Shown: positions 44,535 through 53,371, counted from the stretch's first letter. The stretch is 64,000 nt of DNA from Gloeobacter violaceus PCC 7421 (GCF_000011385.1 NC_005125.1:2790001-2854000), one strand, 5' to 3'. Program-made: numbers and translations. Notes: generated by a model not told the origin, from the letters alone.

Positions 44535-46355
44535 TCAGCCCACCAGTTCTCCTGTCTCCTGCAGGGTGTGCAGTCGTCGGTAAAGCCCCGGCTGCGTCAG
44601 CAGGTCCTGGTGACTGCCCACCTGCACAATCCGGCCGCCGTCGAGGACGACAATCGCGTCCGCCTCGCGGATGGTGCTCAGGCGGTGGGCAATCACGAGC
44701 GTGGTACGGGTGCCGAACACGTCGCCCATGGCCAGTTGAATGGCGCGCTCCGATTCGTAGTCGAGGCTGGAGGTGGCTTCGTCGAAAATCAGCACGTCCG
44801 GATCGGCGATGAGCGCGCGGGCGATACCGAGGCGCTGGCGTTGGCCGCCCGAGAGGCGCAAGCCCCGCTCGCCCACCACCGTGGCGTAGCCTCTGGGCAG
44901 CTTCAGGGCGAATTCGTCGACGCGGGCGATGCGGCAGGCTTCGCGCACCTGATCGGGGGTAGCGGCGGGGTTGCCGTAGAGCAGGTTCTCCAGCAAGGTG
45001 CCGTTAAAAACATCGACTTCCTGGTGCACGATGGCGAGGCGCCTGCGGTAACCGGCCACATCCAGTTCGCGGATGTCCTGGCCGTCGATGCGGATGAGCC
45101 CCCGGGTGGGCTCGAAGTAGCGAAAGAGCAGCTTCACGAGGGTCGATTTTCCTGATCCCGAGCGGCCCACCAGGGCGACCGTCTGGCGCGGAAGAATCTT
45201 GAGATCGATGTTTTCGAGCACCGGCCGGTTCGGGTCGTAGCCGAAGCTCAGGTTCTCAAGGGTCAGCTCGCCCGCAAATGGCTGCACCACTGGTACCGTT
45301 GTCGCTGCCGGGACGAGGGAGACGGTGTCGGTGCCCTCCGGGGTGGCCATAAATTCGTGAAATCGGATCATCGAAGCGTAGCGGCGGGCAAAGACCTCCG
45401 CCAGTTCGCCGATAGGGGAGACTTCGGAGTAGGCCATGCTCGAAACGGTAAGGGTCGTGACGAAATGCCCGAGCGAGATGCGCCCCGCGAGCGTCTCCCA
45501 GAGGGTAAAGCCCAGCACGCCGAACATACTCGCCTGCACGAGCGTCGCGCGCAGCGTGCTCAGTTGCACGTAGCCCAGGTGGATGCGGTAGTCGATTACC
45601 AGCAACTCGCGCTCGAAGCGGCGATTCTGCCGCGCCAGTTCGGATCGCTCGGTGGCAAAGGCTTTGACCGTCTTGATGTTGGTGATGATTTCTGAAGTGC
45701 GGCTTTCGGTGTCTTCTTCGTAGCGCTCCAGCCGCTCCTCGATGGCCACCAGCCGCTTCAGTTTCCAGAAGGTGAGGCCCAGAATCAGCGCAAAGGAGAC
45801 GCCGAAGGCAATGGCGATGCGCCACTCGATAAGCCAGATCACCACAAAAATTGCCAGCACCCGAAAGAGCTTGGGAATCAGTTGACCGGCCACCTCCGGG
45901 TAGGTCCAGGTGTGGTTGGACACCCCCCGGGCCACCATCCCGGCGATGCGGCCGGGGTTGTTTTCGTCGTAAAACTCCAGCGGCAGGCGCAACAGTTTTT
46001 CGAGGGCCTGGCGAAAGTTGTCGCGGCGGGCGCGCAAGGAGATGTCCCAGTGGAACCATTGGCCGAGCCAGGGCTGGATGGGTGCGCGCACCACGGTCAC
46101 TACAAAGATGATCCCCATCAGCGCCGCGAGGGCCAAAACCCCGTCCGCCGAGCGGCCCGTCCAGCGCGCCAGATCTTCGACCCATTGCTGCACCGGGCCG
46201 TCGAGGGGCTGGCGCGAGAGCACGTTGAGGATCTGACCGGTCGCGTAGGGCACCGCCAGATCCACCACTTCCAGCACACTGCTTGCCCCAATCGTCACAG
46301 CCGACAGCGGCCAATAAGGGCGATAAAATCCAAGCACATCCCGCAAGGACGCCAT
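44535..46355 (-). CDS. ABC-type exporter, fused membrane and ATPase domains
   Basis: The 606-residue half-transporter has an N-terminal six-helix membrane domain (residues about 15-330) and a C-terminal ATPase with Walker A LVGRSGSGKSTLVKLLFRYF, signature RLSGGQRQRLGIARALI, Walker B PDVLIFDEATSSLDYESE and the His switch in LVIAHRLSTIREADAIV. It belongs to the MsbA/multidrug exporter class and works as a dimer. The substrate may be a lipid, drug or peptide. It is monocistronic and diverges from the Uma2 gene. Confidence 0.93.
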   Translation of the reverse strand: MASLRDVLGFYRPYWPLSAVTIGASSVLEVVDLAVPYATGQILNVLSRQPLDGPVQQWVEDLARWTGRSADGVLALAALMGIIFVVTVVRAPIQPWLGQWFHWDISLRARRDNFRQALEKLLRLPLEFYDENNPGRIAGMVARGVSNHTWTYPEVAGQLIPKLFRVLAIFVVIWLIEWRIAIAFGVSFALILGLTFWKLKRLVAIEERLERYEEDTESRTSEIITNIKTVKAFATERSELARQNRRFERELLVIDYRIHLGYVQLSTLRATLVQASMFGVLGFTLWETLAGRISLGHFVTTLTVSSMAYSEVSPIGELAEVFARRYASMIRFHEFMATPEGTDTVSLVPAATTVPVVQPFAGELTLENLSFGYDPNRPVLENIDLKILPRQTVALVGRSGSGKSTLVKLLFRYFEPTRGLIRIDGQDIRELDVAGYRRRLAIVHQEVDVFNGTLLENLLYGNPAATPDQVREACRIARVDEFALKLPRGYATVVGERGLRLSGGQRQRLGIARALIADPDVLIFDEATSSLDYESERAIQLAMGDVFGTRTTLVIAHRLSTIREADAIVVLDGGRIVQVGSHQDLLTQPGLYRRLHTLQETGELVG

Positions 46356-46522
46356 GGCTATCTTTCTCTGTAGTACGTATTAATTACATTGTAGTACAGC
46401 GGCGTCCAAATCTCTTGACCAGTGGAAGAAAGAGCCCAATTTGCTTGCCCTGTGGGATTCTGCCGGAGAGATCGCGAACTTACAATGAAAAAGTGCGTCG
46501 AATCGTGCAAGGGCGGTCTGTG

Positions 46523-47164
46523 ATGGCGATACCGGCAATCCGCGAAGATACCTGGGTGCGAACGGATTGGGAGAGTTTCCTTGCTCTGCAGAGTGAGCCG
46601 GTCTACGAGCGGAGCAAATTCTACTATCACCACGGCTGGATGCGCGTCGAGATGTCTCCTGTCGGTCCTGCCCACGCCGAGGACAATGGCCTGATCGCCC
46701 AAGTGGTGGGTCTATTTGCTTTTCGTTGTGGCCTGCGCTTCAAAAGCTACGTCAATGTCACCCTCAGAAAGAGCGGCTCGCAGGAAGCCCAGCCGGACCT
46801 GGCATATTACCTGGGCAATGTTGCGCAGTTGCCGCCCTTCCCCTCCCGTTCCAATAGCCCCATCGACCTCGACCGCTATGCCCCACCGAGCCTGACAATC
46901 GAAGTGGCGGCCACCTCTCTCAAAGACGACCTGACGACCAAGCGGGCGTTATACGGCGAACTGGGGGTGCAGGAGTACTGGGTGGTGGATACGCAATCCG
47001 GGCGGGTGCTGATGTTCGGATTTTCTCAGCCGGGCGACGTCGCCACTGAGTTGGAGCGTTCGCGTGTCCTGCCCGGTCTAAGTTCGGTGGTTTTGGAAGA
47101 GGCGTTGCACCGTGGACAGGCAGAAGGGGACGGAGCAGCTATGCAGTACATCCTTGACCTGTAA
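46523..47164 (+). CDS. Uma2 family (DUF820) putative endonuclease
   Basis: The product of 213 residues starts MAIPAIREDTWVRTDWESFL and carries the Uma2 core: QEAQPDLAYYLGNVAQLPP, then SLTIEVAATSLKDDLTTKRA with the acidic and Lys residues of the nuclease motif, and YGELGVQEYWVVDTQSG. The ATG at 46523 is chosen by family fit. It stands between the ABC exporter and a membrane protein gene; no partner is evident. Confidence 0.82.
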   Translation: MAIPAIREDTWVRTDWESFLALQSEPVYERSKFYYHHGWMRVEMSPVGPAHAEDNGLIAQVVGLFAFRCGLRFKSYVNVTLRKSGSQEAQPDLAYYLGNVAQLPPFPSRSNSPIDLDRYAPPSLTIEVAATSLKDDLTTKRALYGELGVQEYWVVDTQSGRVLMFGFSQPGDVATELERSRVLPGLSSVVLEEALHRGQAEGDGAAMQYILDL

Positions 47165-47224
47165 AGTGGTTTCTTTTAGAAAAATTCTCTTTCCTTTGGT
47201 TAGCGGCAATTGCGCGCTTTGTGC

Positions 47225-47710
47225 TTACAAATTTTTGTCCACTTTGGCTGGGTGATCCCAGACTTTTGCAGCGAGTGCAGCTATTGCGCCAGTAACCACA
47301 AACGGTGCGCTCAGGCGTTGCAGAAAAAGAGTTATCCAACCGGCAGCTTGTGAAACATCAAAGGGAGAATCGAGAAGATGCAGAATTGAAAGCCATGCGG
47401 TGGCAAACCAGGTGGTCACGCAGACATGGCCGCCCACAAACCCAACGGCGAGGCTTGCACCCCCACGCCGTCCCCACGCCAGGGCAATCGGTGCACCGAC
47501 CAGAAACCCAAATAAAAAAAAGACCAAGATCCCCAAAACAATGGGTCCCTCTGCAAGCCGCACAGGCAAAGACAATAATGATACAAACAGCAAAGGACCA
47601 AACAACGCCACCAGTGCGCCAGTAGCCGCTCCGACAACCAGCGATACGAGTGCATTCCAAAGTCGAAGCCAGGCAGCAATCCGGGTAGGAGTAATCGGTG
47701 GTGTGTCCAT
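47225..47710 (-). CDS. Integral membrane protein of unknown function
   Basis: A 161-residue hydrophobic protein starting MDTPPITPTRIAAWLRLWNA. Four or five membrane helices are apparent, including LFVSLLSLPVRLAEGPIVLG, ILVFFLFGFLVGAPIALAWG and ASLAVGFVGGHVCVTTWFAT. No enzyme or transporter motif is visible. It lies next to a truncated usp gene and an IS element, so its neighbourhood has been rearranged. Confidence 0.65.
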   Translation of the reverse strand: MDTPPITPTRIAAWLRLWNALVSLVVGAATGALVALFGPLLFVSLLSLPVRLAEGPIVLGILVFFLFGFLVGAPIALAWGRRGGASLAVGFVGGHVCVTTWFATAWLSILHLLDSPFDVSQAAGWITLFLQRLSAPFVVTGAIAALAAKVWDHPAKVDKNL

Positions 47711-47748
47711 GATCGCTTCACGTCTCCTCTGCTTCTACGAGCTTTGTC

Positions 47749-47801
47749 AGCGAACAACCAATACCGGGCAGTGGGCGTAGTGGATGATGTAGTCACTGGA
47801 G
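47749..47801 (-). pseudogene. Truncated 3' end of a universal stress protein gene
   Basis: The last 16 codons (SDYIIHYAHCPVLVVR, then stop) of a UspA-family gene remain. They are nearly identical to the end of the intact gene at 57361-57810. The frame is cut exactly where the IS3-family element starts at 47802, and the 5' part of the gene is not found on the other side of the IS, so an adjacent deletion is likely. Confidence 0.8.
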
Positions 47802-47835
47802 TGAACCCCAGATCTGAGACAGTTTTCTCACATTC

Positions 47836-48768
47836 TTAAGTGGGATGGCTTGCTGGACTTATCTCATGCTCGACTCTGGCTTCAAATTCTACTGGCGGTA
47901 GATAGCCTATCGACGAGTGCAACCGCTTGCGATTATAAACCTCCTCGATAAACCTGGCAATGTTCCCTTGAGCTTCTCGGTAATCTCCGTACTCGTTCAA
48001 CAACACTTCCTCGTACTTCAGAGTTTTCATGAACGACTCCGCAAATGCATTGTCATAAGGATTGCCACGACGACTCATGCTAATCGCGATTTTGTGCTCC
48101 TCCAACAGTTCGATGTACGCCTTCGATGCATACTGCACTCCTCGGTCCGAATGGTGAATCAGCCCAGGTAACACTTCCCGATTCGATAGCGCCATCCGCA
48201 GAGCACTTAGACTCAACTCCATGTCAATATGACGACTTAGAGACCAGCCGATTACCCGGCGGCTGTAGCGGTCTAAAATAATCGCCAAATACACAAACTC
48301 TTCTTGCAAACGAATGTAAGTAATATCCGATATCCACAGTTGATTGAGACCGCTCGGCATCAGGTTTGTCGCCAGGTTCGGATACACCCGAAATCCGTGC
48401 TCCGAGTCGGTCGTTCGCACGAAAGCTTTGCGCCTCAGGCACAGTAGGTTGTCTTGCCGCATCAAGCGCAACACCCGTTTGTGATTAACCGGCCAACCCC
48501 GGCGGTGCAATTCGGCTGTAATTCGACGATAACTATAGCCAGGCATCTCTAAACATATCAACTGCATCTGATGACGTAACTCCGTCTCGCATTCCTGGTC
48601 TTCCAAAACCTTAAAGACCGACTGGCGATAAAAGCTACTGCGGGGCAACCCGACCAGGTCACACAAGGAAGCCACAGAATATTCTCCAGAATGTTCGGCA
48701 ATAACCCGGTAGATCAATGTGGAGTATTGCGTTCCTTCGCATGCCGTTCTAAGCGCTCCAAGACCTTT
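47836..48768 (-). CDS. IS3-family transposase OrfB (DDE integrase domain)
   Basis: The catalytic half of the IS3 transposase. The HTH_21-like region (GYSYRRITAELHRRGWPVNH) is followed by the rve DDE core: LWISDITYIRLQEEFVYLAI, GLIHHSDRGVQYASKAYIEL and NAFAESFMKTLKYEEVL. It is made as an OrfAB fusion by -1 frameshifting at positions 48765-48771. An open frame continues to 48948 but is probably not used alone. All three acidic residues appear present, so the element may be active. Confidence 0.9.
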   Translation of the reverse strand, partial: KGLGALRTACEGTQYSTLIYRVIAEHSGEYSVASLCDLVGLPRSSFYRQSVFKVLEDQECETELRHQMQLICLEMPGYSYRRITAELHRRGWPVNHKRVLRLMRQDNLLCLRRKAFVRTTDSEHGFRVYPNLATNLMPSGLNQLWISDITYIRLQEEFVYLAIILDRYSRRVIGWSLSRHIDMELSLSALRMALSNREVLPGLIHHSDRGVQYASKAYIELLEEHKIAISMSRRGNPYDNAFAESFMKTLKYEEVLLNEYGDYREAQGNIARFIEEVYNRKRLHSSIGYLPPVEFEARVEHEISPASHPT

Positions 48769-49037
48769 TTTAAAAACTGGTTCTCCATCGTGAGTTTGCC
48801 GACCATCTGCTCCAGTTCGGCCACCCGCTGGGCTTCTTGCTGTTGCCCACGAGCAGATTGGCGAAAGGCCGTCTGCGGGTTGGCACGGTATTGCGTGCAC
48901 CAGTGGGAGATGAGGTTGGGGTGGAGCTGGTGCAGACGGGCGACACAAGCAACGGTGGCGTCGGCCTCGACTTCTCGGACAACCTGGAGTTTAAATTCAG
49001 CTGTGAAGGAACGACGGGACTTAGACATGATATGCAT
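48714..49037 (-). CDS. IS3-family transposase OrfA (helix-turn-helix, leucine zipper)
   Basis: The 107-residue protein begins MHIMSKSRRSFTAEFKLQVV, the usual IS3 OrfA start, with a helix-turn-helix (ADATVACVARLHQLHPNLIS) and a leucine-zipper-like segment (VAELEQMVGKLTMENQFLKK). The slippery A AAA AAG at 48765-48771 lies in the KKV region, so ribosomes can shift into OrfB. Alone, OrfA normally represses transposition. Confidence 0.88.
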   Translation of the reverse strand: MHIMSKSRRSFTAEFKLQVVREVEADATVACVARLHQLHPNLISHWCTQYRANPQTAFRQSARGQQQEAQRVAELEQMVGKLTMENQFLKKVLERLERHAKERNTPH

Positions 49038-49128
49038 CTCCGTTATCCATCACACTTAACAGAGCTGAGAAGATTGTCTCACCTTAGGGGTTCAGTCCAC
49101 CTTGACAACCAAGAGGGGTAAAATGAGC

Positions 49129-49977
49129 GGCATTGTCAACTTAACGTTCTGAGCTGGCAGGCAGAGGTTCTGGGCACGCATCTTCCCTATAGATCGGGCC
49201 GGTTCTTGCTCAACTTACCTCAGCGATCCCAACGATCTCCCGCCAACTGGCCAGCCGTTGCTGCAGTGTCTGGCGATACGCCTCGGCACACAGTCGGTGG
49301 CGGCGAGCACAAAAATGCTGGCGGATCGGGCCGTAGGCTGAGAGAAACCTTTGGGCATGACCGGCCGATTTGAAGCGGCGCATTCGCCGTTCTCGTTCTC
49401 GTATCGGTTGATGAGAATTCTCGGCCCGGTTGTTCAAGCCCCTGGGCTGACGATGTTCCACGGATTTCAAGATCTCTTTCTTGGCTGCTCCATAGCTGGC
49501 CAGTTTGTCGGTCACGAGCACTCTCGGCACGTAGCGCAGACCCTTGAGCAGTTTGCGAAAGAACTTTTTAGCCGCTGCTTTATTGCGCCGACTCTGGACC
49601 AGGATGTCGAGGACGTTGCCTTGCTGGTCCACCACCCGCCATAAGTAGGAGGTCTGGCCGTTGATTTTGAGGACCACTTCGTCGAGATGCCACTTGTCAC
49701 CGGGTCGTGGCCGACGACGACGGATCTGATTGGCGTAGGTCTGGCCGAACTTGCGGCACCAGGCCCGCACAGTTTCATAGGTAAGCTGGACGCCGCGCAC
49801 GGCCATCATCTCCTCCACGTCCCTGTAACTGAGGGGGAAGCGGAAATAGAGCCAGACGCAGTGGGCGATGATCTCGGGTGGAAAGCGGTGGCCACGGTAG
49901 CGGGAGTCGGGTGTAATCATCGCTCAACCCTGCCTGAGGACGGCCCTTGACGGCCACCCCCTCAACTTGACAGTGCC
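49129..49977 (-). mobile_element. IS6-family insertion sequence, about 849 bp
   Basis: The ends GGCATTGTCAACTTAACG and (complement) GGCACTGTCAAGTTGAGG are imperfect inverted repeats beginning GGCA, as in the IS6 family. One transposase gene fills the element. The 8 bases on each side do not match, so no target duplication is visible. It lies only 34 bases from the IS3 element. Confidence 0.85.
49210..49920 (-). CDS. IS6-family DDE transposase
   Basis: The 236-residue transposase has the IS6 layout: RFPPEIIAHCVWLYFRFPLS at the N-terminus, YRDVEEMMAVRGVQLTYETV as the helix-turn-helix, first Asp in KWHLDEVVLKINGQTSYLWR, second Asp in VLVTDKLASYGAAKKEIL and the Glu in NNRAENSHQPIRERERRM. The length is typical and no frameshift is visible, so it could be functional. 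Confidence 0.92.
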   Translation of the reverse strand: MITPDSRYRGHRFPPEIIAHCVWLYFRFPLSYRDVEEMMAVRGVQLTYETVRAWCRKFGQTYANQIRRRRPRPGDKWHLDEVVLKINGQTSYLWRVVDQQGNVLDILVQSRRNKAAAKKFFRKLLKGLRYVPRVLVTDKLASYGAAKKEILKSVEHRQPRGLNNRAENSHQPIRERERRMRRFKSAGHAQRFLSAYGPIRQHFCARRHRLCAEAYRQTLQQRLASWREIVGIAEVS

Positions 49978-50124
49978 ACTTTGGCCTGCCAATGGGTGAG
50001 AAAAAGAATACAAACTGCTTTCAAGACCCACTTGACTTTCAATACCGTATCTTCCGTTCCACTACCCCAATGTGGTTGGTGCAGGCAAGTAAGCTAGATT
50101 AACGAGTGGCAAAGGACTGCCAGC

Positions 50125-50466
50125 ATGGCCTCAGATGAAAGTTTTGTGACCTACGTCTGTGATCAGATGGCCGGTGCAGGCCATATTTCCTCGCGCAAGA
50201 TGTTCGGCGAGTACGCAATTTACTACGGCGTGAAAGTGGTTGCCCTCGTATGCGACAACCAGCTATTCATTAAACCGACGCCTACAGGGAAAACCGCAAT
50301 CGGCAATCCCGTCGAAGCAATTCCCTATCCTGGTGCGAAGCCTCAGTACCTCGTCACAGACCGCCTTGATGACAAGGACTGGCTTGCGCGCCTAGTGGCA
50401 GCAACAGCCCGCGATCTTCCTGAACCGAAGCCCAAGAAACCCAAAGCAGCAAGGAAAAGCAAGTGA
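50125..50466 (+). CDS. TfoX/Sxy N-terminal domain protein
   Basis: A 113-residue protein with the TfoX N-terminal domain, seen in YVCDQMAGAGHISSRKMFGE and YAIYYGVKVVALVCDNQLFI, with the later LARLVAATARDLPEPKP tail that is rich in lysine. In gamma-proteobacteria TfoX regulates competence, but single-domain homologues are widespread and mostly uncharacterised. It lies just after the IS cluster. No link to competence genes is visible here. Confidence 0.85.
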   Translation: MASDESFVTYVCDQMAGAGHISSRKMFGEYAIYYGVKVVALVCDNQLFIKPTPTGKTAIGNPVEAIPYPGAKPQYLVTDRLDDKDWLARLVAATARDLPEPKPKKPKAARKSK

Positions 50467-50479
50467 AGTTTGGCTACAC

Positions 50480-50968
50480 CTAAGCCGTTTCCTCCAGGTA
50501 TTTGTGCGCGAAAGTGACGGCCATCGCCCCCTCGCCGACTGCCGATGCGACCCGTTTCACCGATCCGTGCCGGACGTCCCCGGCGGCGAAGGAACCCGGG
50601 ACGCTGGTTTCGAGAAAATACGGAGCGCGATCGAGCGACCAGCATTCCGGGGGACGTCCTCCATCGAACAAGTCCGGTCCGGTCACCAGGTACCCGCTTT
50701 TGTCGCGGACGATGTCTGTGTCCCTGGCCCACTCGGTGTTCGGTGCCCCACCGATGCAGACGAACAGACGTTGCGTGTCGACGAGGCTGGCCGTCCCGCC
50801 GGTCCCGTCAGTGATTTCGATTTGCCGCAACGAGCCTTCGCCGACCAAACGGGTCACCGTCGCCGAGTAGAGCACCTCGACGTTGTCAGTGTCGCAGATC
50901 CGCTGCAGAAGGTAGGGAGCGCATCGCCGGAACACTTGGCCTGAGACGAATCCTCGGGTTCGTTCGCT
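50480..50968 (-). pseudogene. C-terminal fragment of a thioredoxin-reductase-like flavoprotein
   Basis: The frame encodes the second half of a class II pyridine nucleotide-disulfide oxidoreductase: YLLQRICDTDNVEVLYSATV, LFVCIGGAPNTEWARD and the FAD-binding VPGSFAAGDVRHGSVKRVAS. The N-terminal FAD domain and the CxxC site are missing. Upstream, the frame opens directly after the stop codon of the TauD gene, so the front half was lost by deletion. A GTG at 50935 could start a 151-residue product, but it would not be a working reductase. Confidence 0.8.
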
Positions 50969-51739
50969 TTAGAATTCGACCGTCCCGTACACGGTCGTGC
51001 GGTGTTGAAGTTGCAACTGGTCGGGCGGGGCATAGGTGGCGTTGTGGGCGACCGAATGGTTGTCGCAGAGGATCAGATCGCCCGGCCTGGGCTTGTGGCG
51101 TAGGGTAAATTCGGGTCTGCTTAAGTGCCGGTTGATGAATCCGGCCAGTTTGATGTAATCCTGCTTTGCCATGCCGACCACACCGGCTGTCAGCCCCAGG
51201 TTGATATATAGCAGCTTCCTGCCGGTGAGTGGGTGGGTAGGCACGAGGGCGTGTCTCACCCCGTTGCTGTGAACCGTGATCAGTGGCTCAAAGCTCTGCT
51301 GAACGTCGCGGTCAAGACTTTCGTAAGCCAGGTACGAGTTGCTGAACAAGAAATCGCCCACCCACTCGCTGGCCTCCCGAAAGTAAAAGAACGACAGGCG
51401 GGTCGCTTGTTTACGGAACGAACCGTCGTGGTGCCAGTAACGGCCGACATCGGGGTGGCCGCGCCGAGGGTCGTTGGAGACGGGGAAAATCTCGGGAAAG
51501 TCCGCGGTGGCGGGGTGAGGAGAAAATATTTCCACCTCGCCGAAGGCGCGGCTAAGGGCTATTTGCTGAATGGGGGTCAAGGTCTGTCCAGGAAAAACTA
51601 ACAACTGGTGCTCGACAAGGGCATAGCGGATCAAGGCGAGTGTCTTAGGCACAGTCGGTCTGGAGAGATCTAGCCCGGTGATTTCAGCCCCGAGGTGGGG
51701 AGCGAGGCGAGTCACAGAAAACAGAGCCGTGGTACTCAT
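50969..51739 (-). CDS. TauD/TfdA family Fe(II)/2-oxoglutarate dioxygenase
   Basis: The 256-residue enzyme carries the iron-binding HxD...H triad: His and Asp in GRYWHHDGSFRKQATRLSFF and the distal His in ILCDNHSVAHNATYAPP. The 2-oxoglutarate-binding Arg lies in LQHRTTVYG near the C-terminus. The family hydroxylates or desulfonates small organic compounds such as taurine. The substrate here is unknown. The ATG at 51739 starts MSTTALFSVTRLAPHLGAEI. A divergent Lrp-type regulator lies 146 bases away and may control it. Confidence 0.87.
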   Translation of the reverse strand: MSTTALFSVTRLAPHLGAEITGLDLSRPTVPKTLALIRYALVEHQLLVFPGQTLTPIQQIALSRAFGEVEIFSPHPATADFPEIFPVSNDPRRGHPDVGRYWHHDGSFRKQATRLSFFYFREASEWVGDFLFSNSYLAYESLDRDVQQSFEPLITVHSNGVRHALVPTHPLTGRKLLYINLGLTAGVVGMAKQDYIKLAGFINRHLSRPEFTLRHKPRPGDLILCDNHSVAHNATYAPPDQLQLQHRTTVYGTVEF

Positions 51740-51821
51740 GGGGGTTCCTGGGTAAGAAGCAAGACGGTGCGGAATTGCCTTCTGCCTCTTGTCTCCTCAT
51801 GTTATGGTAAATTTTGTCAAG

Positions 51822-51836
51822 ATTGAATAGCTCAAT
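51822..51836. promoter_or_regulatory. Palindrome in the tauD-lrp intergenic region
   Basis: ATTGA-ATAGC-TCAAT is a perfect 5-bp inverted repeat with a five-base centre in an AT-rich region between divergent genes. This size and position fit an Lrp/AsnC operator, but binding is inferred. Confidence 0.4.
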
Positions 51837-51885
51837 TAAAGCGATTCGGCTTTTTAGCTTTAATAATCTATCTAAGAACAGTTAA

Positions 51886-52359
51886 ATGGCTTTAAATGAT
51901 GAAAAACTGATGGACGAGGTGGGCTGGAAGCTCCTGGAGGCGCTTCAGGAGAACGCACGCCTCACTTTCAGCGAACTCGGGCGCCGGGTGGGGCTATCTT
52001 CGCCCGCTGCGGCCGAGCGGGTGCGGCGGATGGAGGAAGCTGGGATCATCACTGGCTACCGGGCCGAGGTCAATCTTGAAAAGTTGGGCCTGCCCATCGC
52101 GGCGTTCATCCGCATCAATACGGCGGGAAAGAAAAGCGCCCAGCTCGGTGCCTTCGCCTGTTCGCTGAGTGAGGTGATGGAGTGCCACCGGGTCACAGGC
52201 AGCGATTGTTTCATGCTCCGGGCAAACGTTGCTTCCGTGGCGCACCTGGAGGACCTGATGGATCGGTTGCTTCCCTACGGCAACGTGACCACCTGTATTG
52301 TGGTCTCCTCGCCGCTTAAGAGGCGGCTCATCGACTCGACGACAATCCCGAGCGGCTGA
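51886..52359 (+). CDS. Lrp/AsnC family transcriptional regulator
   Basis: The 157-residue regulator has the N-terminal helix-turn-helix (NARLTFSELGRRVGLSSPAA, then AERVRRMEEAGIITGYRAEV) and a C-terminal RAM/ligand domain (SEVMECHRVTGSDCFMLRAN). Lrp-family proteins sense amino acids or related metabolites and often control the neighbouring divergent gene. Here that neighbour is a TauD-type dioxygenase. The start MALNDEKLMDEVGWKLLEAL is an ATG at 51886. Confidence 0.92.
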   Translation: MALNDEKLMDEVGWKLLEALQENARLTFSELGRRVGLSSPAAAERVRRMEEAGIITGYRAEVNLEKLGLPIAAFIRINTAGKKSAQLGAFACSLSEVMECHRVTGSDCFMLRANVASVAHLEDLMDRLLPYGNVTTCIVVSSPLKRRLIDSTTIPSG

Positions 52360-52814
52360 AGCGCTTTTTGAGGCCAGGGAAGGCTCAGGACCGGGCACTG
52401 TCAGGGGTCAGGGAACGGAAGCTGTAACCCCATCTGTACAATTGCTCTAGCGGTTTAGATTGAGAATAGCAATACTACGTGGCACTTCGTTACAGCTTCC
52501 GTTCGCTCACCCCCCGTCCCACGAGATGCGCAACGAGGTCAGGCAGCAGAGGTTGAAACCCGCTGCTCAATAGACTTTAAGTACGCGCTAATTCCAGAGG
52601 GTACTCCCTGCAACTGGACACTCCAGTGGACCTGAGCAACCGGACTTTGATCGCGCTTTTGACACTCCGCCCAACTCATCGGCGATGGGAATTCGGCTTG
52701 GAAAGTACAGCCACCCCCCGGAAATTGGTGGCCTCCTGCCTAGGAAATGTTCCAAAAGGTAGCCCTTTCGAGTTCCCTGCCCCGGTGCATATTCGCTTCT
52801 GGAGTACGAGATAA
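52360..52814. other. Non-coding region with long inverted repeat and a solo terminal repeat
   Basis: About 455 bases without a credible gene. A perfect 16-bp inverted repeat (GAACGGAAGCTGTAAC at 52413-52428 and its complement at 52489-52504) encloses 60 bases with a nested 6-bp repeat. At 52712-52735 lies a single copy of the terminal repeat found at both ends of the small element at 57114-57292. Both features suggest remnants of small mobile elements. Confidence 0.55.
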
Positions 52815-53339
52815 TTAGCCCTTCGCTAACAAGCTTAGAGCCTGTTGATGCACCGGGCAGAGATCGGCTGGACAGCGGCTCTCATCGCAGAGTCGGCAGA
52901 TATGAACGGACTCTAATGGGGTCGCGGCGAAGACGCGTAGGAGGGTTTCAGCGATCCCATCGAGTTGTTGTCGCTGATCGGGCGAGAGGACGTCGATGAT
53001 CGCATCAAGTGTCAGACATCGCTCCTCAAGGACTGCACGCATGCGCTCGCGTCCCGCAGGCATCAGGTACAGCGCGACCGCGCGCCGGTCGTTGCCCTGC
53101 CGGTTCTCCACCAGCCCGGTCGCTTCTAACTTGTCCACCAGCCGCACTGTCGCTGGGTGCGATAGTCTCAGCGCCTGGCTGAGCGCGACGTTGGAGCAGC
53201 CCTCATAGAGGGCGATGAGATTGAGCGCGGCGGCCGCCGAGCCGGTCTGATTGGGGTGACTCTTCAGTCGTGCCTCAAGGCGCTCGACGACCGCGCCCGC
53301 CAAAGCGCCCAACAGATTCGCCGTTCTCAGTTTGGTCAT
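52815..53339 (-). CDS. MarR family transcriptional regulator with C-terminal cysteine cluster
   Basis: The 174-residue protein has a MarR winged helix (VALSQALRLSHPATVRLVDK, then LEATGLVENRQGNDRRAVAL). After the dimerisation helices the C-terminus carries CRLCDESRCPADLC, that is Cys-x2-Cys-x4-Cys-x4-Cys, which could bind zinc or an iron-sulfur cluster. It diverges from a GNAT acetyltransferase, and the intergenic region contains a palindrome that could be its operator. Confidence 0.88.
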   Translation of the reverse strand: MTKLRTANLLGALAGAVVERLEARLKSHPNQTGSAAAALNLIALYEGCSNVALSQALRLSHPATVRLVDKLEATGLVENRQGNDRRAVALYLMPAGRERMRAVLEERCLTLDAIIDVLSPDQRQQLDGIAETLLRVFAATPLESVHICRLCDESRCPADLCPVHQQALSLLAKG

Positions 53340-53371
53340 TGCGGTCCTTCCCTGTTGACACTGCCAACGCC

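Larger units (their letters stand above)
47802..49094 (-). mobile_element. IS3-family insertion sequence, 1293 bp
   Basis: The left end TGAACCCCAGATCTGAGACA and the right end (complement reads TGAACCCCTAAGGTGAGACA) form imperfect terminal inverted repeats of about 30 bp. The element holds two overlapping transposase frames with a slippery A AAA AAG motif between them, the hallmark of IS3-family programmed -1 frameshifting. No matching 3-4 bp target duplication flanks it, which suggests later rearrangement. Confidence 0.9.
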
